Source of the DNA: Aphrophora alni
Lineage: Eukaryota > Arthropoda > Insecta > Hemiptera > Aphrophoridae
DNA: 64,000 nucleotides
Reading direction: 5' to 3'
NCBI GenBank assembly: GCA_963513935.1
Contig: OY740770.1
Coordinates: 93,900,511-93,964,510, forward strand
In this document: in pieces, positions 25,501 to 39,192 of the stretch
Layout: the number at the start of each line of letters is the position of its first letter
How positions within the stretch are numbered: position 1 is the stretch's first letter
Position numbers and translations under genes: made by a program
Notes under the pieces: model-generated
What the model saw: only the letters and a program-made list of their open reading frames with translations
Databases searched by the model: none
Told to the model about the DNA's origin: nothing

Positions 25501-25640
25501 AACCCGACTCCTTGGCCCATAGTGACAAGATTCGACTAAAGTGTACACGGTCTCCAGCCAGCCTGAGCTTCCAGCTGGTCAAAAGAAGTGGAGATGGTCA
25601 CAACTGGTTTATATAGTGATTATATAGTGTGACCAGTTAA
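25501..25640. promoter_or_regulatory. Low-AT island with interleaved inverted repeats and TATATAG repeats
   Basis: Two perfect 7-bp inverted repeats interleave: GGTCACA (25596-25602) with TGTGACC (25628-25634), and AACTGGT (25602-25608) with ACCAGTT (25632-25638). Between them TTATATAGTG occurs twice (25609-25618 and 25620-25629). Read on the minus strand this gives two CACTATATAA boxes, TATA-box-like, pointing into the low-AT island. Short open frames exist on both strands, but neither has a purine-first bias, so I do not call a CDS. It may be a minus-strand promoter feeding the frame at 24804-24965, or an operator-like or hairpin element. Confidence 0.3.
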
Positions 25641-25644
25641 TATA

Positions 25645-27460
25645 ATTGTTTAACGTTGTCATTAGTAAGAGAATCACCCACAAACTTAGATTTACACGAT
25701 GCGTTTTATGAAAGTCCACTTTGGTGTTTTGTTTGTTTAACTATGTAGCAAGAGACAGACAAGAACATAACTTTTTGTAATACAAGATTTTTCCCGATTC
25801 TAATACATTACCTGTACGTTGTTAGTGTAACGTATTGCAAAGCATAAAAATAAAAATGTTAATAATTTGTTGTATTTGAAACTAACCTCTTGTCTAATCA
25901 TTAAATAACATAATAATCTTTAGTACACTTTTGAACACCATATGAAAGAAAACTTTCATAAATATTTTCAAAACAAAATGGATTTTACAACTACCTTTCA
26001 ATTTATTAATTAAGTCGAACTAAGGTAGTTACAGCCAACCATTTTCTATTTATTAATCTGTGATAAAGGCATATTTTTCTTAAAGATGTCGTTCTCCTTT
26101 ATCCCGCCAACATGACCTGCGCAGTGTAATCAAGCCAGTATGTCTTTCACCAGATTAGGTTCTCATAAAGCTCGTTGTTATGCCGTATTATCCCATATAA
26201 CCCTTCATTACTGGACCATATATTATCCTTTGATTAACGACCATCTGCCTCACCAATTATTATCATTGTTCACGTTTTGGTCTAATAAAAAGGCATTTGG
26301 CGTATTAGTGTTTTGTAGAAGAACAGCTTTGAGACTTTAGTAATGAACTATTTTAATGGTTATTTGGAAGCGTAAGTAAAATAAATTTATACTACCGGTA
26401 TTAATGATTAAAATTGCATTTTGGGTGGCTTTTTTATTCTTCGGTTGGTTAAAAAAAAACGCAGTTCATTCAGGTACATCTTAATACAATTTATTTTAAC
26501 AGAAACAAGAATTGTATATGTTTTAAATGGCTATGAAAATCCATATACAAGTTATATATTTTTATATGTAAAAAAATGTTGAATTTCTTTTCTAGCATCT
26601 AGATATATGTGTGATTCTATTGTAAGTCATTTTCAGCCACTTTCCAAAGGAGTTGTTTGCCAATGTATGATAGATCGTTTTAAATTAATTCATCAATCAT
26701 GTTTTTGATGATTATTTAGTAAAATTACAAGTTTCAAATATCCCCTAAGAACAGTAGACCTAAATGGTTTCTTATTTTGAGCTTAACCGATAGTTAAACA
26801 AATACAGCAACATAACCATTGTTTCAATCGCACTGTCAGAGACCAACTCCAATATATACAGACTTATTGGATTAAGTCAAGATAAACTTCATCATATTAC
26901 ATCGCAAAAAAAAAAAAAAAATGTGTTGCTCAATTATTTGTAGTAAGGATGGCATACAACAAACCCTAATTTTATATCAGTGAATAGCTCATTAGTAAAA
27001 CAAACACGAAAGTTTTCACTATTCTATTTTCGACTGGTTCTACAGTTCACGTAGGCTACCTATCCAAAACAAAATAAAGTTCGTCACTCAGATAAAAATT
27101 ATTCCATTTCGTTTTTATGAGGAAAAACAAAATTACCGACGATAATGGTGACCTTTTCTTCATAGTCCAGTGTTTTTAGAAAGTCACCTAAGCAATTTTA
27201 CCTTCTTCGTTAATTAGAATGTAATACTAATATTTCATCGGTGAAGAGAGCTTTGTGAAACATTTTATCAGTAAACGAGTTAAGCGCTAATTGATGTACT
27301 GGAGAACTTATACTGCCTGTCTGAGCTCTGTCAATTTTGTTTAAATTTGTACGCAGTATTGTACAATTTTAATAAATGTAGAGTGAGGTAATTTTAACTG
27401 ACACTCGGTGTTCAAAAGTTTGTGAGATTTATGAGAGATAGACCTTATAACAATTTCTTT
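25645..27460. other. AT-rich DNA with no supported gene
   Basis: A mixed-composition patch at 26085-26340 contains a 66-codon frame (+) with no recognisable domain. A 16-base A run lies at 26906-26921. Confidence 0.5.
26906..26921. repeat. Poly-A run
   Basis: Sixteen consecutive A. There is no recognisable retroposed sequence next to it. Confidence 0.95.
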
Positions 27461-27465
27461 GGAAA

Positions 27466-27489
27466 AGTCCGTAGCGGGGACAACGGACT
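27466..27489. other. 7-bp perfect hairpin with GC-rich loop
   Basis: AGTCCGT (27466-27472) and ACGGACT (27483-27489) are perfect inverted repeats around a 10-nt loop, AGCGGGGACA. The hairpin is conspicuous in AT-rich surroundings. No terminal repeats or promoter were recognised around it. Confidence 0.6.
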
Positions 27490-28195
27490 GGATTGTATGT
27501 AGAAAAGTTACTGTTGTATTAACTGCTACAATGTGTCTATAATGAAAACGGTGTGGTTAACTGATTATTAGTGTGATGTAATATTTAGACATCAGTGTGT
27601 TCATGTTCATACTCCAATGATTGAAAAACCCTTAGTCTTCATTGAAACATCCGGTAGAATCGTTTAATCATAGTACAGTTAGACCTAACTAATTTTAACA
27701 TACTATTTTCAACTCGAGAATATAACTAATCAACATTACTACATATTTCTTAACACGAAACTGTAATATAATAAGGAAAACAAAGATCAACGAACCAATA
27801 ATTTCAACAGTACTTCTTGGACATTTGCTATGTATTGTCACAATGACAACATCTTATATTTTTAATTTTTTTCAGATATCTGCCAATGACTTATATATCC
27901 TTAAAATATAGTATTTATTTGTTTGTCTTTATGGGTATCGCAGTTCATGGATTCTGTTTTTAAAATTTTTTTTCTATAAAAATTAAAATAACTCACAATT
28001 TCCAAACTTTCACCTTTATTATTACAATATAATTACAAATACAACAACCTTCCATGTTTCATTGGCCTATTTTTATCCTGTTTAGTGAAAATAATTAAAA
28101 CTTTGTTTCAATAAATTCTAAATCTAAATCCAATTCTCAAGCAGAATGTAATTTATAAAACATTGTATCACAAAATTTGCCCAAACCTGTTAAAC
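27490..28195. other. AT-rich DNA, nothing recognised
   Basis: No coding, RNA or repeat signal beyond simple AT-rich sequence. Confidence 0.55.
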
Positions 28196-28204
28196 AAATA
28201 AGAT

Positions 28205-28325
28205 TAGATAAAATCTGAGTCAAGACCACAGCGGGAAACCATTCACCGTAATAGCATAGCTGAAACTAGAGAGGGTGAAGTCGTGCGGAAAGGATTTAAT
28301 CCTGGCAATCCTAGGCTACAGTATG
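28205..28325. other. Low-AT island, possible repeat fragment
   Basis: About 120 bp with CpGs and the palindromic GGATTTAATCC (28288-28298 region). On the minus strand the part around GGATTAAATCC then CTTC is faintly similar to the minus strand of 33540-33580 (GGTTAAATCCC then CTTC), which could reflect two scraps of one tRNA-like SINE with a degenerate B box. The similarity is short, and I cannot exclude chance. Confidence 0.2.
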
Positions 28326-28329
28326 CTAT

Positions 28330-31300
28330 TGTGCAACAACCAATGTAATATTATAATCTTCTTATGCGTCTTTTTTTTTAAACAGTTGAAACAAAATATA
28401 TTTTTCTGAACGTTATCAACAAATTAATGTTTTTTTGTGTTGATTTGAGATGCTAATCTTTAAACACATTTTTGAAAATTATTTAAAGTGTGAAATCTCA
28501 TTAATTAAAATTATTTTGACGATTGTTCTCCCAGTTATTTTAACTGTTAATAACTTCTCTTTACATAATAGATTAAGTTTCAGAAAACATAAACCATTTC
28601 ATTATTACAAGTTAATACTAATAATTATAGTCTAACCGTGTGTTATATGTTAACTAACCAGTATTGGATTTGTTTTATAGACATAATTACGTATTACATA
28701 TTATACTTTCTAACACAATATCAAACTTTAAATTAAAGAACGACGGCTTTAACTCTGCGAAACATCTGCCAATCAATATTGAATAATAAGGAACATATTA
28801 ATTGTAATTTAATTGTCAGTAACAACGAGTAAAAAAAAAACAAAACACAAATTGTTAGGTACAACAGTACAATAAACTAATATTGAGTAATATAGTTACA
28901 GAAAAACATTAAAAGGATTACATTCTTTATTAAAACTTAAAATATTTAATTCTCATCCAATATGCTATAATTCCAAATTCCACAAACTTTTTAATACCTC
29001 TCATACCTTTTCAGTTAAAATTAAAGGTGAACGTTAGTACCCAATTTGTTTTTTGAGGTTTCAAAAATAAGTAAATTTATTAAAATGTGCACACAAAGAA
29101 ATCTTTATTATTTAGAGTTTTTAAAGTAATTCTTATTGTACTAAACTGCGTTTACGAAATTAGAGATTTTTGAATATTGTACATTGAATTTATACTGAAC
29201 GAATTTAGTCGTTGCAATCATGACGCTACATGATGTTGTTTTTTAATGTCCAACATAAAATATAAATATTCTGGCTTGTTTTATTTTAAAACAGTTGAAA
29301 TATATTACATTCTTTTGAAATAAATGAGAAAACATTTGTTTTATTTAGGTAGCCTATATTTTATAACTATTTCAACATTAGACTGTAGGGACGAGGTCCG
29401 GAATGCATGAAATGTACAATTTCCTCATTGACCCAAGGTATAAAACAAAAATTTCTTATTCTTTTAGAGACATTTCTATTGTCGTTCAAACATTTAAGAG
29501 TTGATATAAGAGATATAACAATTTCAGTTGGTAAGATCAGTACTTCATTTTTGTTAAATATCATGTCTCAAACTAATATATCGGACATATATTTTTTATA
29601 TGTGTAATTAAATAGTGTATGGTGGTGTTTACACTGTTTGGATATTGGTTTTGTACAATGTTTCGTTTAAAATGTTTCATAATTTGGTCCTATTACATTG
29701 TTAAGATACGTATTTCCCAAATGATTGCAATGACTTTTTACAGTTGTCAAAGGAAACATACGGAGAAAAATTTACTGTAGAAAAATATATGTAATAAAAT
29801 CTAAACTAACGATAAAATATGTTGAAATATTATTTTAAAACATTTGATAGTAAATATTGTTTTCTTACTATTTACTGTAAAACAACATTTTCCCCCATTT
29901 TTCACTTGACATAATGATAGTTGTGTTATATTTCCACATTTTAAACAACTTTCACATTTCAGCAATTTTTGTATAAAACAAAAGGGATTCGTTTTGGATG
30001 TACTGAACTGCAAATAATACAAACGGATGCAATTTCTTAAATAATTTTTTGACTTCATTGTCTTTACATGATTAGAGTTATATAAACTTTGCTCTACTTT
30101 TTTTGTGTATATAAGAAGTGAATAGTGTAATAAATGAATAATCTCTGGGTCATTTACTGTAATAAATACTAGTTTCAACTTACTAGATAATTGATTATAT
30201 GTGTGCAAAATATATTCTAATAAAAATATTTATTTCATTGAGATAAGAAAAGAGGTTTCAGTTAATATGCGACTAAGTACTACATTTTTCATCTCTTGCT
30301 CTCTCTGTTTGTGTTTTTCATAAACAAATTTAGAGCTTAGTAATGGTTTAAACAATTTAAAAATATGACTGTCATACTATCAAGTTCAAATTTATCATAC
30401 TAATTTTTGATGCAATCTTTTACACAAACAAAAAAACAAAGTTGTAAATGATTTGAACGCAGAATATAATGAAACGCGTCAAATATACAATATATTTACC
30501 AGAACCAAAATCTGTTACTCTTTTTAAGGCAGACACAATTAATATTTATTGTAAAATATTGGATAATTAAACCTAGTTATCGATTATATATAAACAAATA
30601 ACATCTTATTAATTATTTATTAATTTATATATCTCTAGGTTTTAGCCTTTTTTAATCACAAGGCGTATTGTTAATAAGGATTAACTAATAAGATAAACCT
30701 AAATGTTACAGACATATATCAAGACATTTAACATTTAGTTATTTTATGGATACTTTGGTTACCCTCCGACCTTCATTAAACAGGAATATCTAATGTTATT
30801 AATGGTGTAAAGAGCAAACTATTTCTTTTCTAATCAATTTTGTTTAAATTTAACGGTTTTCGAGATACTCTGTGTTAAAAAAATTAAGAAGCTAAAATTT
30901 CGATACATGTAAAAATTTATTATTTGTTTTAAAAGATTATACACAGTAAGTGGACACGACTCAAAATCTTATTAATTTTTAAAATTATAAATTTGTTTAT
31001 AAAAACCCCTTGAAGGCAACGGGTGAAAAGCATTTCATTACTCCTATTTTTAGGACATTTTTCTCTTGAATTCATGAACTCTCTTCCGAAATACTGAAAT
31101 AATTATTATACGTCATTACTAAAATGATCAAATCAAATCATTTATATTATTGGAGGAAATAATGGCTAATAGCTATGGAATAAGGACAAATACTTATCAT
31201 TTAGCTGATAGATACGCCATAACACCTTGCTAAGGACGTAAAAACAAAATAATTCACACTTACTACAATACTATAAAAATAAGTGGATATTTTTCTATTA

Positions 31301-33530
31301 TGTTTTCCTAATGATTTAAAAACTATAATTTGGATAGATACAATATCTTGGCAGTGTAAACTATACTTAAAACAATTCTTAGTAATCATATATATCTCAA
31401 AACAATAATTTTCTTTCAGATTATTGAATTTAGACAAACCGATCATTTCAGAAGTGCGTTTCAACAAACGTATAGCTCAGTATAGCGCTCAGTATAGCTC
31501 AACATTTTGTAAGCTTCAAGCAAAGGGGTTATGTTCATATTTTTATGTCCATTGGATTGTGAATTGCCGTCCAGTTCACGACCAAAGTTAGATTACAATA
31601 TGAATTACATAACACTCTCATCATGAACTAGTGAATATTACACGTGCCATCAAATCTGTTTTAGCAATCAGTGTGATTTGCAATTCTGAGGTTAAATAAT
31701 TTATTTACACGTAAAATACTGCTACCAACAAAAAGTACAGGTTTTGTTTTACTATGGTTACAATAAATACAAAAATTGTGTTAGTTTTTTAAAAGTGTTT
31801 TGATTATTATTTAATACACAAAGTTTTGTCTTTTAGGCCATTATTAGAAACCAAACATAATAAAAAAAAAAACATGTCATAGCGCAGACACAGAAAGATT
31901 TACACTTTTTCAAAATACTGATTACAAAAAGCACTTTTTTCGAATGAAAATTATGGTTTTATTTTAGCATAATGATATTAGCATATTAAATTTTGACTAG
32001 TTATCGTGATTCCAAGTTGCCATTGATACAATTTTACCATCCAACTTTATTTATTAATATAATATTTCATTTGAACTAAATTTGTTTTTCATATTTTTCG
32101 ATGCCATGGTTTCGATCTACACGATAAATACACAATATAGGTTAACATAAAACAAAATGAATTAGTTTTAGGAATATGAAAATTTTACGGTCTTTACTGA
32201 ACAATGAACATCTTTCTACATCTTTAAATCATCACACAATAACCTATTTGAAAATTTTTATTTATTTCAATCTTTTCGAACCCGGTATTAAGAGCTTGTA
32301 TAAACATTTTCTTTACAAAAGTGTCAAACATATGTGGTGTTTCATTGAGCTTAACCCACAGACACAAAAGTAAGGCATAACAACTTTATCAGGTTCACTG
32401 AAATATTCTCTGTTAATAAAAAAAATGTTTGTGCATTATATGTCGTATAATTGCATGTGGAACAAGTGTTCTATTTCAATATCCACACTAAAGTTTTGAA
32501 ACGAAACTGGTAATTGTTTTTTTTTCCTAACCGTTTTAAAACAATCAATTCACATACATGAGTATAATGTTCCTCTTCAGAGTTTATACTTAATTTCATT
32601 ATTTCACTAATCACTTTCATCAGGAGCCAGATTTGATCCCATTATTTATGTGTGGTATTTCGTTAAAATATTATGTTCAAAAGGCCAGACAGCTAAACAG
32701 AATTATTGATATTTTGTTTTCACACTTTGAAGCCCCATTTTTAGATTTCGATTTTCATTAATATTTTAGCCTTCTCCTTTTTGGAGAGAGATTAAATTTG
32801 GCGTATTTAATTCTTATCTTAAAAAAACATAATCTCTTTGTGTTCAAAGGGAGACCCACATTGGATACATTGAATACGGTTTTTACATTGACATCATCTA
32901 TTATTTTTGATTAACTGATCACATAAAAATAGTTTAAATTCAATGTTATATATTTTTCAAGGAAATACTCTCGTTAACTATCTGTCTATCGTTTGCGATC
33001 TTTATCAAATTTGATGGGTGAGCATATTTTTATCACATCCATAGATTTATTTTTATTTTTTTGGTAACTCAAATTTTGATGAGACATTCATTTAAAATTA
33101 CGATTTGATCAAATTTAGCTAGATTTTACCTTTATGGGTCTAAAGAAAATGTTTTCGTTATCACCTATCAAAAAATGACAACTCTATAGTTAATGGTAAA
33201 AACAAATTTTTAGCAAATAATGAACGGAGCTGTTATAAAGACTTATTATCATAAAATGTGTTCCATCAATTTCGTTAAAATTTTGGTCAAATCGGAAGAA
33301 TAATGTTTTAGATCAAAAGAAAATTATGGTACGATAAATAATTGATAAAAAATGTAAATGAAGCTTGTCCATCGTAAAACTGGAATCGACAAAACTCGAG
33401 ATTTATGCTTAGACCTATTTTTACCTCGTATAATACCTCGTACCAATTTAAATCTATATTGTTTAAAAACCCTACTTTATTTTTTTTTATTGAATAAATA
33501 ATAAAGTTAGGTTCACAAAAGAGAAAAAGA
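28330..33530. other. AT-rich DNA with no supported gene
   Basis: About 5 kb of AT-rich sequence. The only notable frame is the 135-codon one at 29801-30208 (minus). Frames at 31201-31467 and 32176-32373 are chance-length with AT-driven composition. The motif TTTAAAATTACGATTTGATCAA near 33090 resembles a stretch near 7928, possibly a diverged repeat. Confidence 0.55.
29801..30208 (-). other. Longest non-repeat open frame, 135 codons, doubtful
   Basis: ATG to stop on the minus strand. It contains a Cys-rich segment, CESCLKCGN, followed by two more cysteines in GGKCCF, superficially zinc-ribbon-like, in an otherwise Lys/Ile/Leu/Tyr/Asn-rich sequence. Codon usage follows the AT-rich background. 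A rough estimate for random DNA of this composition puts the longest expected frame in 64 kb at a little over 100 codons, so this one is only mildly longer than chance. No splice context or neighbour supports it and I recognise no family. Confidence 0.12.
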
Positions 33531-33539
33531 ATTATTCAA

Positions 33540-33650
33540 CCCAGACTTGATAGAAAAGACGAAGGGGAGGGATTTAACCTAAGACTACACGAAAAAGGTA
33601 TAAGATCCATCCCGATCTTGGGATTTTCCCGCGTGTACTCCCTACAATGA
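33540..33650. other. Low-AT island with hairpin and Rel-type site
   Basis: A mixed-composition patch containing AAGAT...ATCTT inverted repeats (about 33603-33619) immediately followed by a GGGATTTTCCC motif and a CpG-containing GCGTG. I see no open frame of note. Its minus strand may share a scrap with 28205-28325. Confidence 0.3.
33620..33630. promoter_or_regulatory. Consensus Rel/NF-kB (Dorsal-type) site
   Basis: GGGATTTTCCC fits GGGRNWYYCC exactly and is nearly palindromic. It is a single site, so function is speculative. Confidence 0.3.
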
Positions 33651-35600
33651 TACTCAGAGCGTTAAAAATTTTATAAATTGTTGATAAAGAAACAACTATT
33701 TATATTTATTTATTTGCCATAATATTTCTAAGAGAAAATTGATAATACCAAAAGCAATGTATAATTGATATTGGGGCTGGGGGAAGGGTTTAAGATGGGG
33801 TCTTGTAGATAGGTGAGTGAAAAAGTTAGCGTAATGTTTCTTCTTCTCTGTTAATTTTCAGTTCCTATATAATTGTTTTCACTTCCGGACAAGTAAACAG
33901 TTTATTCAAAGAAAACACACTCCCGTCCTATCTAATATTTTCTGTCATAATTAATTTCCCTTAAAATTCAAAGTCTTCACAAAGTAATTTTCATATAATA
34001 TGTCAGATTATAGTAAGGTAAAATATTGAGATGTTGAGAAAATTTATATGTAGAGATTTTTAATGTTTTGGAATTGTTTATTAACGAAGTTGATATTTTA
34101 AAACAATAATTCAGTAGAATTACTTTAAAGCAAACTTGAGTTTACTTTGAGCAAACATCCAATTTGCACTGTTCAAATATTAGTCGAAATATTTTACTTT
34201 TTCATGTCAAAATGTTGACGAAATTACTTTTACGTGGGAAGTAGAATTGTAAATATGATTTTGTATGTATTTATGGAAAAGTAAAATGTTGTTTTCAAAT
34301 TGTAATAGGTAGATTTTACTTTTTTTCATTATTAGCCAATTTCAAAGAAACCCAATTGCTATTTGATTTTTTCTTCAGAATTTTAACATAATATAAACAT
34401 TACGTCAAATATAAGCAAAAATTAAATTTGCAATGGCATCACCAGCAATTTTTTTAATCACAACCAGGTCGTGTTGTAATTATGTATATACAAACTTAAT
34501 TTGTCTCAAAATTAATTTTTGTTTAAATTATAAGTATTTTACAAATAAACATTATTTTTTCATAGTAAAATCAAATCTCTGTGATTAAAAAACAAAGCTG
34601 TCTCCCTTCCATTTCCTATTCTATTCTTGGAAAATAATATTGCAGCAAAAAAATATCGTTAAGAGATTCCTCAAAATTTTAAGAGATTGTACGATTTCCA
34701 AGAATTCTTGAATAGAAATACGAAAATAAACAATATGTTTTTAATTCATTAAAAATAATTCAAATTTAAAACAAAACTTATTCTAATTAGAATCATTTTG
34801 GAAAAAAAAATATTACAAATAGCATAGTCAAAAAATAACGTAAATTTGCAAATAATGTATTTTAAGCACTGCTCTTCTTTCTGTATATATTGCCATACAT
34901 GAAACACTATAGGCTACATTGTTAATAAAACCCTCCTCTTATTTATTACCAATTTTCAGATCTCAAACAGTTTAGTCAACATGTGTAGGGAGTTTCAGGC
35001 TATTCTCGTCTATAAATTTAACGGTCAATTCATGTATTTATTTTAATAACACGAATAAAATTATTGCCAAAAATGAAATGATGCATACTTTTTAGTTATT
35101 CTAAATAAAATTAGGATATATAAAACAATTTTTAGAAATCAATTTTGTTTTTAGAATCTTGTTTGTCTTCTTCACCATTTTTTAACTGAATTTTATTAAA
35201 AACTTTGAAAATTTACTAATTTAATTTTGTTTACAGGTAAATTTGGCATGTTGTTGAGAGCGTTAATTGAATATTTTCTTGTTTTCAAAAACGAATTTAA
35301 GGGTTTCTCATTATTGAAGGCAACAATTGCACCCGAACTTAGATTGTTATTTTAAGTTGGTATATGATAACTAAACCGTTACGGAAGATATTGTACAGAC
35401 ATAAAACCTAACACGATCCATTCTTACAGAAATAATAACTTTAACATTCTGGTATTGTATCTTAACCGATTTTGATATAATTTCTTTACCCCCACAGTTT
35501 TTTCGATTCTCTAATGGGTTGTTAGTATTTGTCTAGAAGCTAACAAAACCAAAGTCTAAACTTAGCATGCTATTAATAATTATGAAGTTTTAATTATAGC

Positions 35601-35627
35601 ATCTGTTTTTATTTTAAAAAAACAGAT
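35601..35627. other. 10-bp perfect hairpin
   Basis: ATCTGTTTTT (35601-35610) pairs with AAAAACAGAT (35618-35627) around a 7-nt A/T loop. Confidence 0.7.
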
Positions 35628-35864
35628 ATATGACTTTTCTTTAAAATTGCTATAAATTAAATTATCAAATGTAAATTTAAATACGTTAATTAAGTTTATA
35701 AAATTCTTAGTAGTTGCAGCTTAGGATGTGTCTCTCGATGATTTATAAGACACCTTATTACATCATTTGTGGTTTTGGCTTCTCGGTTGACATACTGAAT
35801 AATTGTTAAGTTCAAAACAGAGGTAGAATATAAAAACAGCATGTCTGTGGATTAGTAATGCAGC

Positions 35865-35880
35865 CGTCCGTCCGTCCGTC
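35865..35880. repeat. (GTCC)n proto-microsatellite
   Basis: Four GTCC units. GTCY tetramer tracts are a known internal part of dipteran mini-me/DINE-type elements. GGAACACAGA shortly downstream resembles AGAACACAGA after the GTCY-like part of the family C copy near 47075, so this may be a decayed relative. Confidence 0.6.
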
Positions 35881-37054
35881 AATTAAGTGGGATGGGAACA
35901 CAGAGAATCTTTTAGGTTTCTTCTATTTTTAATGATTTCACGAGTGAGCTGCTGTAGCAGCGTTCAACCAAGGTTTACCATTGTTTTAGAAGTCTGAATA
36001 TTCTGCTTCGTGTATATTAAAGTTTGTAATCACCAACTGTTAATATATATTTGTAAAACCTAATTTGTTGCTTTGACTCGCAATGAATAATTTTGGAATC
36101 CACATATGGAAATCCTTCTTCAGGTGTGAAACTAAAACTATCTTCCTAATTAAATGATAAATAATAAATATCAATCTGATCTGAATTTGAACTTTATCGA
36201 AGACGTTTGTGTAATTTTTCGAACATCCACTACAAAGCAAAAGTTCGTTTGAGTTTAAGTTCATTAGAATTATTTCACTTCTTACGTAATTCAAAGAGTA
36301 TCTAAGAAAATTAAACAAGGAAAACATTTCCTTGTCTTTTCAAGAGAAATAATATTAAAATTTTTAGTAAAATCCGTTGTCCTGATATGATTCGTTCATG
36401 TTTCAATTCGTAGTAAAGAATCGTTTTTTAATATTATTATGGAATGTTTTCAGCAAATAATATTTAGACCATTTTCGAAACGATACCTGAAGTTTTGGTA
36501 ACCTTTGTCTCACATTAAAATTAATCCAAATGTAAATCATTTCTAATGAATAGATTTCGTAAGATATGTTTATTTATTATAATACCTCTTGACAAATAGG
36601 TATGCCGAAATTATAGTTATAGCATAATAATATTCACAATAGCAGATTAAATTTAATTTCTTGAGAAAATACCAAAGATATAGTCAAGTTTAAAATCATC
36701 GGGAAAACTTGTATAAAGTAAAGTTACTATACATACATAAACCGACTGGTTTATGTATACACACATATATAAAACTACTACGCATATATAACATCTTTGT
36801 AGAAAATAGCTAAATATTCATAATAAATACTATCACCAAAATTTAGTTTTTGGTAACGATGAAAAATCATCGATGTTATTATCCCCCATTACCAAAAAGA
36901 AATGAGATGATCTAACAGAAATTAAACTATTAAAGAAACAGTAACACCAATCTGATACAACACAGAAGTAATAAACAAAAAAACAATCAAAACAACTTAC
37001 AATTGAGAATGAAAGGGTGACATTGAATAGCATTAGCCTTTAACGGATTCATAC

Positions 37055-37056
<2 letters not shown>

Positions 37057-37111
<55 letters not shown>
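37057..37111. repeat. (TA)n microsatellite
   Basis: About 27 perfect TA units. Confidence 0.98.
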
Positions 37112-37113
<2 letters not shown>

Positions 37114-38529
37114 TCCAATACAGGTACTTTTTCAATACATCGGTAAGCTCTAAGTTGTTTTACGTAATCCCTATTTTTCATGACAAGTTTGGATGGTAAA
37201 AAGTTTTATTCTGAGGTATTTTTTAGATATCTGTAACGGCATAGAGGCTATAATTACTAGAAGTTGCGAAAATACAAGGTTTCAGGCGTTTTCAAAGGTC
37301 CATTTTCAATAACTAAAACAGTTGAACTGAATTTGATATTTAAACATAGCAACATTTTTGAGAAAGTAACTATTTTTCTGTGTAAAAAAAAAAAGTAAAA
37401 TACTTTATAAACAGTGAATTGATACTCTTTATTCCCCAAAACAGCTGTTAAGAGAATTTTTCAAAGCGGTTTCGAAAAAATTATTATGTCAATTTACCGT
37501 TTTTTTGCATTCTTCACACAATTCTTTACAACACCTACTGGTTTACATCAGTTTGAAATTATTACTGGATGTGACCAGTGAATCAGATATTATAGCTGAA
37601 ACAAAAATGTATTAAACATTATAATAAAACAATTTTACAATAAATCATAAGGTGAATAATACATTTAGAAAAAAATTAATAGGTTTTGTAAGACAGTGGG
37701 TTTTCTCGACAATTACCAATTATTGCTACTTTTATTTCCTAACTATAACTCTATTATTCCTCAGTATACATTAAAATTAAAAATACCACTAGTGTCATAC
37801 ACCTTTCACCCTACCTCTAGTTTAAATTACACCTGAATTAGACGAAAAAAACAAAAAAAATCGTCTCTAGAGATAGCTTCAAAAAGGTTATATGTCTAAA
37901 AAGACTCAAAAATAAAGAATTCTTAAAATATTGAGATATAATACATCCAAAATCTGTTAAAAAGGAATTCCCATACGAATATTTAAAGCTAACCCACCAT
38001 ATTTAAAAATGTGTTGTATGATATGAAAAATGCGGAAGAGTTACCTTTTAAAGATGTTTGTAACTTTTGTACTTACCGAATAAAACACTAGTCATACTAT
38101 TCAATCACATTATATGTGACAATCATGACATTAAATACGATACAATAAGCATCACAAATTTGTCTGAATGACAATGCGTTATGTACAAAAATCATTTTAG
38201 GGTGGTTGAAATCAATCCGCTTTCCAGTGTTTCATTGTAAGTTCAGCCGCCTAAATCTAATTATTCATCTACCTTACGTAAAGATGTATCGCCTAAAAAA
38301 ATTATTTGTTAACAAGTTTTCACAAATTTATTTGTTAACATATTTGGATATTAATTTTAAGTAAACATAAATTTCATTTACTGACGTATTTAGGTTTGTA
38401 ATTTGCATTGTAGAACTCTTATCAACAGCCTGTTTACAACTATTAGCAATAACTTCAGAGATAAAACTAGTTGGGAAAAAAACTACAGCTTTCTAAATAA
38501 ATAAATATTGAAAGGATGAAAGAAGGGAC

Positions 38530-38695
38530 AGGTCACTTTGCAGTCATGCTGATAGTGCGACTTCCTTCTCTAGAAATCATTAAATATACACCTAAACTAA
38601 AATATCAAACGTGTTCCCATCTTGGTTAATTGACAGAAGGACGTTTATAATGATAATATCTCACTACTACTTTCATAAACTCCTCCCTTGCCATT
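38530..38695. mobile_element. Interspersed repeat family B, copy 1
   Basis: Collinear with copies at 51118-51303 and 55518-55735. Shared blocks in order: GTGCGACTTCC / GTGTGACTTCC, ATTAAATATACACCTA, CGTGTTCCC / CGTGCTCCC, then TTGACAGAAGGACGTTTA / ATGACAGAAGGACGTTTA. Same orientation as the other two. It carries no recognisable protein or tRNA head, so it is probably a small non-autonomous element of unknown class. Confidence 0.7.
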
Positions 38696-38740
38696 ATATG
38701 ACATTATCTCATCATCGCTTTACTTGAGGCAAATTTATTT

Positions 38741-38869
<129 letters not shown>

Positions 38870-39192
38870 ATCTTTTATATTTTATTTGTATTTTATGTCG
38901 AATTATTGTATTTGAGTTGACGAATTATTTTAATATAATAAAATTATCTTATAAATGTCGTAGAATTTATAAAAATAAACATTTATGATTTCTAATGCTT
39001 GCTAAAAACATATTTCTGACCATATTAATTTGGTAAATCTCAATATCGATACTGGACACCAAAAAATATTTTATTGCAACTTTAAATTAATATGCACATG
39101 TAGGTTTTAATATTTTCTTTTTTCAAATGCAATCACATAGAAAAATATTCTACACAAAATTTGTTGGGAAAAACCAAACTTAGTTCGATTAA

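Larger units (their letters stand above)
33655..38525. other. AT-rich DNA with no supported gene
   Basis: Contains a 10-bp hairpin (35601-35627), a GTCC tetramer run (35865-35880), and (TA)n (37057-37111). Frames at 36040-36327, 36833-37033 and 37257-37439 (minus) are AT-driven, with no domain. Confidence 0.55.
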
